From Runella rosea (lineage in GTDB: Bacteria; Bacteroidota; Bacteroidia; Cytophagales; Spirosomataceae), in NCBI RefSeq assembly GCF_003325355.1, contig NZ_CP030850.1, positions 124,001 through 188,000 of the forward strand: a stretch of DNA of 64,000 bases, written 5' to 3'. The notes under the pieces were generated by a model. The model had not been told where the DNA came from. It saw only the letters and a program-made list of their open reading frames with translations, and did not search any database. How positions within the stretch are numbered: the stretch's first letter is position 1; each line of letters starts with the position of its first letter. The translations under genes were made by a program, and so were the position numbers. Shown piece after piece: positions 45,814 through 55,239 of this stretch.

Positions 45814-47067
45814 ATGCCGTATAGTATCTACCCGCCTTTGGGCTTTACGTTTCAGGGACAGCGCGAAAACAACGAGGATTCGGTGTATCCTGAAGTTGGA
45901 ATGGCCACTCCTCAAAACCGCTTTTTTATTGTTTGTGATGGGGTTGGAGGTGCCCAAAAGGGAGAATTGGCCAGTCACATTGCCGTGTCAGGTTTTTCAG
46001 ATTTTCTCAATACCCATACAGATTCCGACTTCTCGGAGGAGGTTATCAGTGAAGCACTTGGGTATGTACAGCAAAAGTTTGATGAGATGTTGGCCGTTCA
46101 GCACCTACTCAAAGGAATGGCGACGACCTTTACGCTGGTCGCTTTCGGGGAAGATGCCGTACACGTAGGACACATTGGCGACAGCCGTATTTATCAAATC
46201 AGAAACGGGACGATTATTTATAAAAGTGAAGACCATTCCAAAGTCAATTTTCTGCTAAAATCAGGATTAATCTCCGCTGAACAGGCCCAAAATCACCCCG
46301 AGCGCAATGTAATTATGCGGGCCATTCAAGGGTCACACCGAGACACCAAAATCGAAATCCATTCATTGACCGATGTCCTTCCAGGAGATTACTTTTTTCA
46401 GTGTACCGATGGTGTACTTGAAAATGTAAACGATGATGCGCTTTCTCAAATTTTGGGAAGTGAGGAAACCAATTCCCGAAAACTTCAACTGATTCTTAAT
46501 CTTTGTGACGGCAACACGCGGGATAATTATTCTGGGTATTTGGTACAGGTGGCCAACAATGAACTTGCTGATGCCGCAAAAGAGTGGATTGAGCCTATGC
46601 AGGCAATGGCCCAGAATGCGGATAATACGATGAAATTCAAATCGACAACGCCCGATACGGCCTCTCCGGCTTCCTCATTGCCGTCCGAAACGCCCAAAAG
46701 CAACCGAGGACTTTGGTATTTAGGGGGCTTGGTTTTGATAAGTATTGTTTCATTCAGCATCTTTTTTTTTAATAGAAATAAATCAAAACCAACGGCCTCG
46801 GAAGCTGTTTTGCCCGTGGTTATGCAAGAAACCGACACGCTTACCACGGTAGATACGTCCGTTGCGAGTGAATCCCAGACGGCACCTTTGACCGCTTTTC
46901 CAGTGGTAAAAGTGCCACCTCATTTATCCGCCAAGCTAAAAGCCCTTAAAAAGGCAGCAGCGTTAGATTCAGCAGCGGTGCCCTTTGGGGGAGTTACTCC
47001 GAATGAAACGGCTTTTGGGAAGAGTAAAAAAGATACGGCAGCCATAAAAAAAACACCAGGAAGATAA
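45814..47067 (+). CDS. PP2C-family Ser/Thr phosphatase with membrane anchor
   Basis: A 417-residue protein. The PPM/PP2C domain (about 5-240) shows the metal-site motifs RENNEDSV, CDGVGGAQKGELAS, GMATTFTL, HIGDSRIY and FFQCTDGVLE, so it appears active. A transmembrane helix lies at about 283-302 (LWYLGGLVLISIVSFSIFFF in part). The C-terminal 110 residues are low-complexity, Thr/Ala/Lys rich, outside the membrane. It would reverse the phosphorylation set by the kinase at 39108. In T6SS-linked systems the equivalent is PppA, although PppA normally has no membrane anchor. Confidence 0.94.
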   Translation: MPYSIYPPLGFTFQGQRENNEDSVYPEVGMATPQNRFFIVCDGVGGAQKGELASHIAVSGFSDFLNTHTDSDFSEEVISEALGYVQQKFDEMLAVQHLLKGMATTFTLVAFGEDAVHVGHIGDSRIYQIRNGTIIYKSEDHSKVNFLLKSGLISAEQAQNHPERNVIMRAIQGSHRDTKIEIHSLTDVLPGDYFFQCTDGVLENVNDDALSQILGSEETNSRKLQLILNLCDGNTRDNYSGYLVQVANNELADAAKEWIEPMQAMAQNADNTMKFKSTTPDTASPASSLPSETPKSNRGLWYLGGLVLISIVSFSIFFFNRNKSKPTASEAVLPVVMQETDTLTTVDTSVASESQTAPLTAFPVVKVPPHLSAKLKALKKAAALDSAAVPFGGVTPNETAFGKSKKDTAAIKKTPGR

Positions 47068-47140
47068 TCCCCAAAGTTGAAAAAATCGTGATTTTGGGTT
47101 TTGAAAAAACAGAAGCAGATGAGTTATTGATGCAAAAAAT

Positions 47141-50100
47141 ATGATAAAGATAATCAGAGGATGGCTTTTGCTTTTTTTGATGGGAATCGCAATTAGTGGT
47201 TGGGCACAGTGGAATAGTAATCTGAGCCAAAACACCCGCGTCAGCGCGGGGGCTATGCATTCATTTGCGTACGGGGCAGTGGCGGGAGACGATGGGAGTG
47301 TATTGGTTACGTGGGCCGAAAGCATCGGCAATGCCTCTATCATGTTTGCGCAACGCTACCGGGCGGATGGAACGGTTGCATTTGCCAAAAAAGAATTGTT
47401 TCGCTATACGTTTGCTGATTGTACAAAAGAAGGGTTTTCTGGAATGAAATTGCTGAAAGCGAGCGGTTCCGACGATGTTTTTGTGATTTATAACGTCAAT
47501 ACTACCGTCGTTGTTCAGGGAGGGTTAACCACGTATTTGCAGTATCAAATCATTTCTTTTGCCGATGGGTCCACCAAAATTCCGAATAACAGCAATGAAA
47601 ATCGTGGGTTGAATTTAGGGTATAATTATGGTGCTACGGCGCCGGGCGTTGCTTTTGATGCCCATTTTATCCGAGATGGAGGCAGCAAAGTAGCGATAGC
47701 TTGGGCCCAAAAAAATAACCCCGCTGATATGAATCGAGGCGGAGGTGGGAGTCTCGTTACCCTTACAGATTTACGCATTGCCATTTTGGATGCCTCCAAT
47801 CGCACGGCTCCCACGGCGTATTTCATTGAAGGGGACGGTGGCGACCAAAACAGCCCTCGTGTTTATGCGCAGGGGGAACGTATTTTTGTTTCGTTTATTG
47901 ATAGAAATTCAACCGTTGCGGTAAGGAAATATAAGTACGCCCTAAATGGCACCACCATTGCTAAAGAATGGGGTGGCAATGCCCAGTACCTTGGCGGTTT
48001 GCCTGACCCCCAAAATATGGGTGTTCAACCGAGTTTTGATGACAGTAATCCCATTTGTGTCTATTCAGCTTCTGGTTCAGGGGCGGGAAAAGTGATCAAA
48101 GCGCACCGTTTTAATCCAACGTCGGGTGCTGCGCTAGGTACTACCGACATCGGTAATGGCGATCAAATTGGTGGGGTAAAAATGGTCGGGAATAGCGGGC
48201 AGTTTAGTTTAAACGTGGCTTTTATTAACTCCCGGAATAACCGCCAAATCGTTCGTCGTTATATGGGAAACACCGCAACCAGCGCTGAAACCCCCATTAC
48301 TTTGCGAAATCACGACGGAGATCCAACGTTTGAAGGAATTAAAATTGGTGATAGCCCAGAGAAATATTTATTTGTCGGTGAAAACCGAAGCAACGGAGAG
48401 CTTTACGGGCAGGTCATTAGGTTTGATAACAACTCAAGTGAGGGGGTTCGGGAATGGGGCGACAATGGAAAAATTGTAAGCAACGCCTCTGGAAACAAAA
48501 CAGGGGGGCGGCTTTCTGTGCTGAACAGCAATGCGCTGTTTTTTTTATGGCGTGATGAACGAAACAGGAATAGTACTTGTACGGCTGATATTTATGCTCA
48601 GGTGTTGGATGCCAACGGAAACCCGCCCCTGTCAGTAACCATTTCAAAACCGAGCCTAAATCGTAGTTCTTTGTGCGTAAAAGATACTTTGCGAATAAGT
48701 TTTACCACAACGGGCACTTTTCCTGTGGGCAATGTATTTACCGCTGATATTCTTAACGAGGCTGGCACATCCGTAGTTTTAACCAATTTTCCTGGCACTA
48801 CTGCGAGCCCTATTTCCATTGTTTTACCTACTGGAATACCCAATGGCCGCTACCGAATTCGGGTAAAAAGCAGTATGCCAACGGCAAACAGTCTGGAAAA
48901 CAGTGATGTATTTACGGTCACTTCTACGCCTGTAATTAGCGCTACCGCCAACGGCCTCAAGTCGTTGTCTGTTTGCAGTGGCGCACCCGTAACCCTTACG
49001 TCGTCTGCTGGATTTACGATGTACAGTTGGAAAGGCCCCGCAGGTTATACAAATTCCTCCCAGTCTCCGATGTTGACCTCCACTATTCCGGGGTATTACA
49101 CTGTCACGGGGACGAGCTCCTGCGGAACTGCCAAAGACAGTATTCAACTCTCAGTCAATCAAATTCCAAACGCCGTTGATGCGACCAATCGTACCAGCTA
49201 CGTATCGGGGGAAACCATCCAATTGAAGGCGCCATCTGGAATGGGATATACCTATGCGTGGACGGGGCCTAATGGATTTATGTCTACCCTGCAAAATCCA
49301 ACCATCGCCAACGCGGCCGTCGGTATGAGCGGAAACTACGTTGTTACGGTGAAGGCTAACGGTTGTGAGGCAAAAAACGAACTAATGATTACGGTTTCTA
49401 ATCAACCCGTAACGGGCATAACAACTGTATCCGCGAACCCTGGAGTGGTATGTCCCGGTGCAAACGTCAGCGTGAGTTTTGTAAAACAACCCAGTAATAG
49501 CGTAGGTATTTTTAACGTTTTTTTGATCAATAGCGCTGGACAAAAGATCGGTGGTAGTTTAGCCAGCGGAGCGGGAAGCCCTTTGTCAGTGCGCATACCA
49601 GATGCTACTCCTGCGGGTGCCAACTATCAACTACAGGTGGAAGTATCGGATGCGATAAAGGCCCAGAGTGGTCCTGTAACGGTGTTGCAACGGGCTTCTG
49701 CTCAAATGCTTAGTCCTCGTGGAGACACGTCGGTGGTTTTCAGAAAGGCGGGCGATAATCTCAACGTTCGGGTGAGGGTTCAGGGAAGTGGCCCTTTCAC
49801 GCTGAATTTCAGCGGCGGCAGCCGAACAGTCCGCAATGCTGGCGATACGACCCTGAGCTTTCGGATTGAAAATGAAACGACCTTCACTTTTCAGGGAGTA
49901 ACGGGTGCTTGCGGGGCGGGTACTTTGAGCGGTGTGCAAAGCGCCCGCATAGCCCTCAAACGCGTAGTTGCGATAGAAAAAGACAGTCTTGGGCGCCCCG
50001 CAGTGACGGTGTTCCCCAACCCAGCGGCCCATAAACTGGCGATTCAGCTTCGTGATAATTTGCCCACAAATGTGACAACGGAGGTGAGAATATTTGACTT

Positions 50101-50239
50101 AAAAGGAAGTGTGGTAAAAAAAGTTACTTTCAGTAACTTACAACACGATTGGGATATAAGTAGCCTTCCTTCGGGATTTTATGTAGTGGAAGTGATTCGG
50201 ACCGAAACTAGGTACACCTTTAAAATCAGGAAAGAATGA
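47141..50239 (+). CDS. Large T9SS-exported surface protein
   Basis: A 1032-residue protein with a signal peptide (residues 1-22, ending SGWAQ). The first half (about 25-480) has repeated beta-rich segments with YAQGERIFVSFIDRN-type motifs and resembles a propeller-like exo-domain; no catalytic residues are recognised. The second half has Ig/PKD-like domains (about 490-930), including SVCSGAPVTLTSSAGFTMYSWKGPAGYTNSSQSP and TYAWTGPNGFMSTLQNPTI segments in part. The C-terminal 70 residues are a T9SS type A sorting domain (VFPNPAAHKLAIQL ... GFYVVEVIRTETRYTFKIRKE in part). It begins a run of six envelope genes, 73 bp after the PP2C gene, possibly in the same transcript. Function unknown. Confidence 0.85.
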   Translation: MIKIIRGWLLLFLMGIAISGWAQWNSNLSQNTRVSAGAMHSFAYGAVAGDDGSVLVTWAESIGNASIMFAQRYRADGTVAFAKKELFRYTFADCTKEGFSGMKLLKASGSDDVFVIYNVNTTVVVQGGLTTYLQYQIISFADGSTKIPNNSNENRGLNLGYNYGATAPGVAFDAHFIRDGGSKVAIAWAQKNNPADMNRGGGGSLVTLTDLRIAILDASNRTAPTAYFIEGDGGDQNSPRVYAQGERIFVSFIDRNSTVAVRKYKYALNGTTIAKEWGGNAQYLGGLPDPQNMGVQPSFDDSNPICVYSASGSGAGKVIKAHRFNPTSGAALGTTDIGNGDQIGGVKMVGNSGQFSLNVAFINSRNNRQIVRRYMGNTATSAETPITLRNHDGDPTFEGIKIGDSPEKYLFVGENRSNGELYGQVIRFDNNSSEGVREWGDNGKIVSNASGNKTGGRLSVLNSNALFFLWRDERNRNSTCTADIYAQVLDANGNPPLSVTISKPSLNRSSLCVKDTLRISFTTTGTFPVGNVFTADILNEAGTSVVLTNFPGTTASPISIVLPTGIPNGRYRIRVKSSMPTANSLENSDVFTVTSTPVISATANGLKSLSVCSGAPVTLTSSAGFTMYSWKGPAGYTNSSQSPMLTSTIPGYYTVTGTSSCGTAKDSIQLSVNQIPNAVDATNRTSYVSGETIQLKAPSGMGYTYAWTGPNGFMSTLQNPTIANAAVGMSGNYVVTVKANGCEAKNELMITVSNQPVTGITTVSANPGVVCPGANVSVSFVKQPSNSVGIFNVFLINSAGQKIGGSLASGAGSPLSVRIPDATPAGANYQLQVEVSDAIKAQSGPVTVLQRASAQMLSPRGDTSVVFRKAGDNLNVRVRVQGSGPFTLNFSGGSRTVRNAGDTTLSFRIENETTFTFQGVTGACGAGTLSGVQSARIALKRVVAIEKDSLGRPAVTVFPNPAAHKLAIQLRDNLPTNVTTEVRIFDLKGSVVKKVTFSNLQHDWDISSLPSGFYVVEVIRTETRYTFKIRKE

Positions 50240-50718
50240 TGCAAACCATGAAGATACAGGGATTGATTTTTGCGCTACTGATTGGCGTTTTGGGGTGCAA
50301 AAAAAAGGACGTCAGCACCCAAATGGACCGTGCTTGGATTATGAAGCAGGCTGTTCATATTCCACAGGGTGGCGGCGGACGAACCAAAGTTTATGAGCGA
50401 GGACAAGCTGGTAATCTGTTTAATTACGACGGATTTTTGCTGGATTTGAGCAATCAAAATGCCTTACAGTTTACTGACATCGGGCAGGGAGGCGACCGTT
50501 TTGATTTTACGGGAAAATGGCGAGTTGACCAAAATGTTCGCCTCGTATTGTTTGAACTGAATCCTGAGCCTACCTGTAGCGAAGGCGTGGATTGTGCCAA
50601 AGAAGGTATTCAGTTTTTTATTGATAAAATATCAGACACTGAGTTGAAAATCAATCGATTGTATGTCAGTGACAAAACGGGAAATACCGTGAATGAATAT
50701 ACCTTAATCCCTAAGTAA
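50236..50718 (+). CDS. Small predicted lipoprotein
   Basis: A 160-residue protein whose signal ends in a lipobox (GVLGCKKKD). The body contains a beta-sandwich-like pattern (DFTGKWRVDQNVRLVLFEL) and two Cys in EPTCSEGVDCAKEG. The ATG overlaps the last bases of the preceding gene (ATGA, 50236-50239), so translation is probably coupled; further in-frame ATGs follow at 50239 and 50248. It could be a partner of the T9SS protein. No family recognised. Confidence 0.8.
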   Translation: MMQTMKIQGLIFALLIGVLGCKKKDVSTQMDRAWIMKQAVHIPQGGGGRTKVYERGQAGNLFNYDGFLLDLSNQNALQFTDIGQGGDRFDFTGKWRVDQNVRLVLFELNPEPTCSEGVDCAKEGIQFFIDKISDTELKINRLYVSDKTGNTVNEYTLIPK

Positions 50719-50751
50719 TTGATTGAATACAACGCTACTCTGTACAAAAAA

Positions 50752-52101
50752 ATGGGCTTTACAGTAATACGACGCATCGGTAAAAAACAACTCTGTTCAG
50801 GACTGTTGTTGCTTTCGTCGTATGTGGGTATGGCCCAAAATCTGAATCTAAACGCTACTGGACCTGGAAGTCGGGCAATGGCAATGGGAGGAGCCTTCAT
50901 CGGTGTAGCTGACGATGCTACCGCGATGTATTGGAATCCAGCGGGCATTGCCATGCTCAATTATGATGACGAATTGGCCGAAGGCATTGGGCCACATTTG
51001 TTGTGTTCGGGGAGGAATACTACGCTTCAAGTACCCATTGATGCAACCCGATTTTCTACCACTTCCAATTTTGGCCCAACCTTTATCGGGGCCGTAATGC
51101 CCTTTTCAGCGTCCCGGCTAAAGGGAGAAAGGCATTATCGGATTGGCGATTTGGACCGTAATATAGTACTCGGGGTGGCTTACCAAAGTGTGACGGATGC
51201 TAATAAATATACCATTGACCGTACGGTGGCATCGGCTACCGAAAGCATCAAAAATAATCTGACCATCAGCAACGCTTCGCTGAGCGCGGCGTATCAACTT
51301 AGCCGTTACGTTGGAATCGGCTTGACTGCAAACTATTGGTTCGGAATGGGTAATAAACTGAATTATAGCTCAGGGGAGCGCACTTTGAATGTAAATCGAA
51401 CAGGGGAAGGGACGTATGACATCAGCGGGGTAAATTTTGTAACGGGGATTTTGGCCGATTTTTATGAAGCAAACGTTCCGTTGCGCGTAGGCCTCCGCGT
51501 GACGACTCCTTTCAATCTCCGCAATAATTTTACTTACAGCGGTACCGTCACCGATGCGTCGCTGGATGCGACCGAGTTGCGCAGTTACGAACAAAAATAT
51601 AAAATGCCTTTTACAGTTGGGATGGGTCTTTCGTACCGCGTTCCATTTTTTCCATTGCTGATGCTTGCCGCCGATGCCGAATGGTTGCCCTATAAAAACC
51701 AAGCAATTTCCCAGACTTTTTATGAATACAATCAATACAATAGTTTGGACCCGAATCGTGGGTTGCCGTTGGTCATTCAGACGCCGCGCCCGCCCGTAAT
51801 CAGCAACGAAAACCATTATCAATTACGCAGCGGTTTAGAGTTTTTGCTCGTGAATGCCGAAAAAGTCGAGTTTCGGGTGATGGGGGGCTACCGCATTCAA
51901 ACCCAGCTAAACGAAGATGGGTCGAGCAGTAAAGCCAAGGGATTCAGCGCGGGAGCGACGCTCTTTTTTGACCGTTTCAAAATTCACGCTGGCTTTCAGC
52001 AAATGAAATATCCGCAAACGACGGCTGGTGTGACCAATCAAACGACCCAAAGCGCTTTTTCGGTGGATTTGGTAGTCCATCTGGTAGAAGATATTTTTTG
52101 A
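50752..52101 (+). CDS. FadL/OMPP1-PorV-like outer-membrane barrel
   Basis: A 449-residue protein. After a signal peptide (residues 1-28, ending GMAQN) comes GPGSRAMAMGGAFIGVADDATAMYWNPAGIAML in part, the hallmark of the OMPP1/FadL/TodX and PorV outer-membrane proteins. The remainder has alternating-residue strands, about 14 in number, ending in a C-terminal aromatic pattern (VHLVEDIF). FadL-type proteins import hydrophobic compounds; PorV shuttles T9SS cargo. Which applies is unclear, but a T9SS cargo gene lies two genes upstream. The ATG at 50752 is preferred over the in-frame TTG at 50719. It is followed at once by the next gene (1-bp gap). Confidence 0.88.
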   Translation: MGFTVIRRIGKKQLCSGLLLLSSYVGMAQNLNLNATGPGSRAMAMGGAFIGVADDATAMYWNPAGIAMLNYDDELAEGIGPHLLCSGRNTTLQVPIDATRFSTTSNFGPTFIGAVMPFSASRLKGERHYRIGDLDRNIVLGVAYQSVTDANKYTIDRTVASATESIKNNLTISNASLSAAYQLSRYVGIGLTANYWFGMGNKLNYSSGERTLNVNRTGEGTYDISGVNFVTGILADFYEANVPLRVGLRVTTPFNLRNNFTYSGTVTDASLDATELRSYEQKYKMPFTVGMGLSYRVPFFPLLMLAADAEWLPYKNQAISQTFYEYNQYNSLDPNRGLPLVIQTPRPPVISNENHYQLRSGLEFLLVNAEKVEFRVMGGYRIQTQLNEDGSSSKAKGFSAGATLFFDRFKIHAGFQQMKYPQTTAGVTNQTTQSAFSVDLVVHLVEDIF

Positions 52102-52102
52102 C

Positions 52103-54511
52103 ATGAAATTACGAAAACTTCTTTTTGGATTGCTTTTGATTTTTGCCGCCTCCGAGGCAAGAGGGCAAAGCTACGTGACGTATTACAAAAAAGGAGAAAG
52201 CCTGAGCCAATCCAAAAATTGGACCGAAGCCATTGAATATTTGAAGGCTGCGTTGCAAGGTTCTGGAGTCGATAAAAAAAGCATTGCCACGCGCAATGGG
52301 GTTGCGGCTTACTTTCCTAATCGGGAGTTGGGTATCATTTATTTTATGCAAGGAAAAAAAGAAGAAGCCAAGCAACTTTTGGAAAAATCGTACCGTGATG
52401 AGCCTACGGACCGAGCATTGGAATTTCTTCAAAAATTGGACCCCGCATGGATGTCAAACCACCAATTGGCGAATATTCCGCAACCCAAACCGTTGTTTGA
52501 GAAAGAAAAACTGGAGAAAAGCGCTGAATCGGTGGAAGGTGGCGGAAGTTTGACCTTCAAAATACCCGTTCGGAACGAAGGAGAAGGACGATTTGATAAC
52601 GGAAAGATAAGAATTGCGGCCGTAGCACCCGTCAAAGGTGTTGAATTTGAGCCCTTGGTAACGGTTGGAGATGTGCGAGGAGGAAGCAGTCGACTGATTC
52701 AAATAACGATTCGAACCAATCAATTGCTCACCGATGGCAAAGCGGCCTTGACATTGACTTTGGAAAGTGAATCAGGCACGGTTTGGGATGAGCTACCCGT
52801 AAGTTTCAGCACGTTCAGTCCGCCAGCACCGCAGCTGAAACTAGTCGGATTGTTTGTGGTCAATGATGCTAAATTGGTGCTAGAAAAAGGCCGCCGCATA
52901 AAATCCGTTAAACTTTTGCTCAAAAATGAAGGTCGAGGAATGTTGACAAAACCGCGTATTACGCTCACTTTAAATGAACAGCCTCTTCTGCCTACCACCA
53001 ACGGATTAACTACGATTTTGGCGGGAGAAACCGCGACAATTCCTTGTGAGTTTTTTATCCCATCAAGTTTTGTCGCCGCCACTGCTACTGTTGGTGTAAC
53101 CGTACAAGAAGGAAGTGGTACGTACAGTTTTAGCGAAAAAATATCCGTGTCGGTTCAAGAACCTGCGACGCCATTGGTTCATTTCGACAAAACAATGACG
53201 CAATGGGAAGGTATCCGTGAAGGGTTTATTACTCGACTTTCACAACCGACGTTGAAATATGCGGTGATGAATGAGTCAGATGAGCCTTCCAAGGATTTGA
53301 TTGTGAAGGTAGTTCAAGCGCCTAACAATGTAGGTTTATCGGTGCCCGCCTCCAAGAAAGTTGCTCCGTTAGAATCCAATAAAACGGTGGGAGACGAAGC
53401 CAAGCTGAGCGTTTCACCCAAATTGTTGAAGGGGACCTTGGCCAAGTTTACCCTACGTTTGGAAAATCCCCATGGTAAATTGTTGGATAAAATGGACGTG
53501 GAAGTGCCCATTTTGGTGCCGACTAAGTCAAAGGTATCCCTGCCGAGCGCGGAGGAGTCACATAATCTTACGGTAAAGATTGGAGAGTTTTTAGAAAATA
53601 ATTTTTACTTTAACCTCCGTTCCATGGGTTCAATCGACGAAGACATTGAAACCAAAAGTAATTTCCAAAAAGAGTTAGTGAGGCTTTGCTTCAAAAAAGG
53701 TGATAAAGTAAGTATCGGCAATGACATTGTTCCTGGTGAGTTAATTCTGTCGGGCAAATTTCCTGAGGCTTACGAGGCGGAGAGTTATCTTAATAATTTG
53801 TTTTTATGGTATGATAATTATCAGATTGATTTTCAGTCGGATAATGCACGGTTTTCTCCTATTTTGTTCTCAGATAAAGGGGTTCCCTACGTTGATGTTT
53901 ACGTCTCAAAAACGTTTACTGGAAAGTCTAAAAGCAAGGATTTTTTTGGGGTTATGGTAACGCAGGAAAATCTACTACAAATTAAAATTGTCTTTGACCG
54001 CTACCGTCAGTCCAACGGCAAATGGGACAGCCGACAATTGTCGGTGAAAGGAGTAGAGAAGGTGAAAATCCCCACAACAATCGCCGTTTTCCCAACGGCC
54101 GAAGAATGGGAGAAAAAAGAAGCGAACGAGAAAAATGAGCTGATGACATTGTCATCAACCTTGAATGGATTGGTTGAAAACCTGAAAAGCAAACTGCCGC
54201 CAACTACCAAGCGTCTGGTGGCCGAGCATTTTATGAAAAAGGATGGTAAAAGCGAAGAAATATATACTTATAAGATAGAAAACGAGTTGACGACGTCGTT
54301 GGCACTCAAAAAAATAAAATTGATTAATGCCGAAGACTGGGATCCGCTAAAGGCGGTTCCTAACGAAGAGTTTTTGATGGAAGGTACCTACGAATTGGGA
54401 ACAGCAGGCCTGAAACTCAAAATCAATGTGCGGAATTTCAGAACCTACGAATCAGTAGGCGAGGCGGAAGCAATCATCAACCCCGAGTTGTTGGGCATTG
54501 CAACTAAATGA
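52103..54511 (+). CDS. Exported TPR-containing protein, unknown function
   Basis: An 802-residue exported protein with a signal peptide (residues 1-22, ending ARGQ). Residues about 25-125 contain TPR-like helices (SYVTYYKKGESLSQSKNWTEAIEYLKAAL in part). Residues about 140-400 are several beta-sandwich units typical of NEW3/CARDB-type domains (KIPVRNEGEGRFDNGKIRIA and KSVKLLLKNEGRGMLTKPRI in part). Residues about 480-660 are an unknown alpha/beta region, and the C-terminus has LpoB-like elements (EDWDPLKAVPNEEFLMEGTYELGTAGLKL in part). It starts 1 bp after the barrel gene stop, so they are co-translated. It likely assembles with the barrel in the outer membrane. No named family can be given. 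Confidence 0.85.
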   Translation: MKLRKLLFGLLLIFAASEARGQSYVTYYKKGESLSQSKNWTEAIEYLKAALQGSGVDKKSIATRNGVAAYFPNRELGIIYFMQGKKEEAKQLLEKSYRDEPTDRALEFLQKLDPAWMSNHQLANIPQPKPLFEKEKLEKSAESVEGGGSLTFKIPVRNEGEGRFDNGKIRIAAVAPVKGVEFEPLVTVGDVRGGSSRLIQITIRTNQLLTDGKAALTLTLESESGTVWDELPVSFSTFSPPAPQLKLVGLFVVNDAKLVLEKGRRIKSVKLLLKNEGRGMLTKPRITLTLNEQPLLPTTNGLTTILAGETATIPCEFFIPSSFVAATATVGVTVQEGSGTYSFSEKISVSVQEPATPLVHFDKTMTQWEGIREGFITRLSQPTLKYAVMNESDEPSKDLIVKVVQAPNNVGLSVPASKKVAPLESNKTVGDEAKLSVSPKLLKGTLAKFTLRLENPHGKLLDKMDVEVPILVPTKSKVSLPSAEESHNLTVKIGEFLENNFYFNLRSMGSIDEDIETKSNFQKELVRLCFKKGDKVSIGNDIVPGELILSGKFPEAYEAESYLNNLFLWYDNYQIDFQSDNARFSPILFSDKGVPYVDVYVSKTFTGKSKSKDFFGVMVTQENLLQIKIVFDRYRQSNGKWDSRQLSVKGVEKVKIPTTIAVFPTAEEWEKKEANEKNELMTLSSTLNGLVENLKSKLPPTTKRLVAEHFMKKDGKSEEIYTYKIENELTTSLALKKIKLINAEDWDPLKAVPNEEFLMEGTYELGTAGLKLKINVRNFRTYESVGEAEAIINPELLGIATK

Positions 54512-54517
54512 TAACCA

Positions 54518-55177
54518 ATGAAATGTAAATATATACTTAGGGTGTTAATGGGAGGGCTGTTGGTCGGTGGGTTGGCCCACGCTCAGCAACCACTGCCCAA
54601 TCGAAACGTGAACAATGGGTCGGTCCCTGCGTATGAGGGCGAAATCAAAGAGCCGACTCGTGAAGAGTTGGACGGGGAGTTTAAGAAACGTACTGAACAG
54701 CAAATTCTGCGTTTGCAGGAGTATATTCAAATCATTTCGGATAAAAAACAGTCGGATGAAAACCGGGACAAAGCTATTAAAGAGGCCATAAAGTTGTTTC
54801 AACCGGGCTCAGTGGTGCAGGTTTCATCGGGCAAAAAAGGCTCATCGGTGATTTCGCGTACTGTCGGAGATTATTTCAGGAGATTGAAGGCGCTGCAATA
54901 TCCACAGGTAGAGATTACTTTTTATGATGCTACTTACGTGGGCGATTACCGCAAAGGTGCCGATGGGGGCTATTACACCACGGCCACTTTTTCGCAGGAA
55001 TTTAAGGGGAAAGACGAAAAAGGAAACATCATGTATCAGGACAAAACCACCAAAGATGTGGATGTATCGCTGCAAAACCTGATGGATGAAGATTTTTATA
55101 AGCAAAATCGTTGGATTATAAAATTCGGAAACATCAAAGTAACCGAAACCAAAACGCCCGGAAAGCCCATCAATTAA
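54518..55177 (+). CDS. Exported protein of unknown function
   Basis: A 219-residue protein with a signal peptide (residues 1-22, ending AHAQ). A charged helical stretch (about 45-95, REELDGEFKKRTEQQILRLQEYIQII in part) is followed by a beta-rich domain (about 110-215) with YYTTATFSQEFKGKDEKGN and NRWIIKFGNIKVTET. The beta domain loosely recalls the region at about residues 580-660 of the preceding protein. Gap of 6 bp from that gene, so it is in the same operon. Function unknown. Confidence 0.8.
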   Translation: MKCKYILRVLMGGLLVGGLAHAQQPLPNRNVNNGSVPAYEGEIKEPTREELDGEFKKRTEQQILRLQEYIQIISDKKQSDENRDKAIKEAIKLFQPGSVVQVSSGKKGSSVISRTVGDYFRRLKALQYPQVEITFYDATYVGDYRKGADGGYYTTATFSQEFKGKDEKGNIMYQDKTTKDVDVSLQNLMDEDFYKQNRWIIKFGNIKVTETKTPGKPIN

Positions 55178-55239
55178 AGACGGGATTTGCTGGCATGGTC
55201 ATAAAAGTAAGGGAGTTTGTACTTTATACGTTACTGCCC

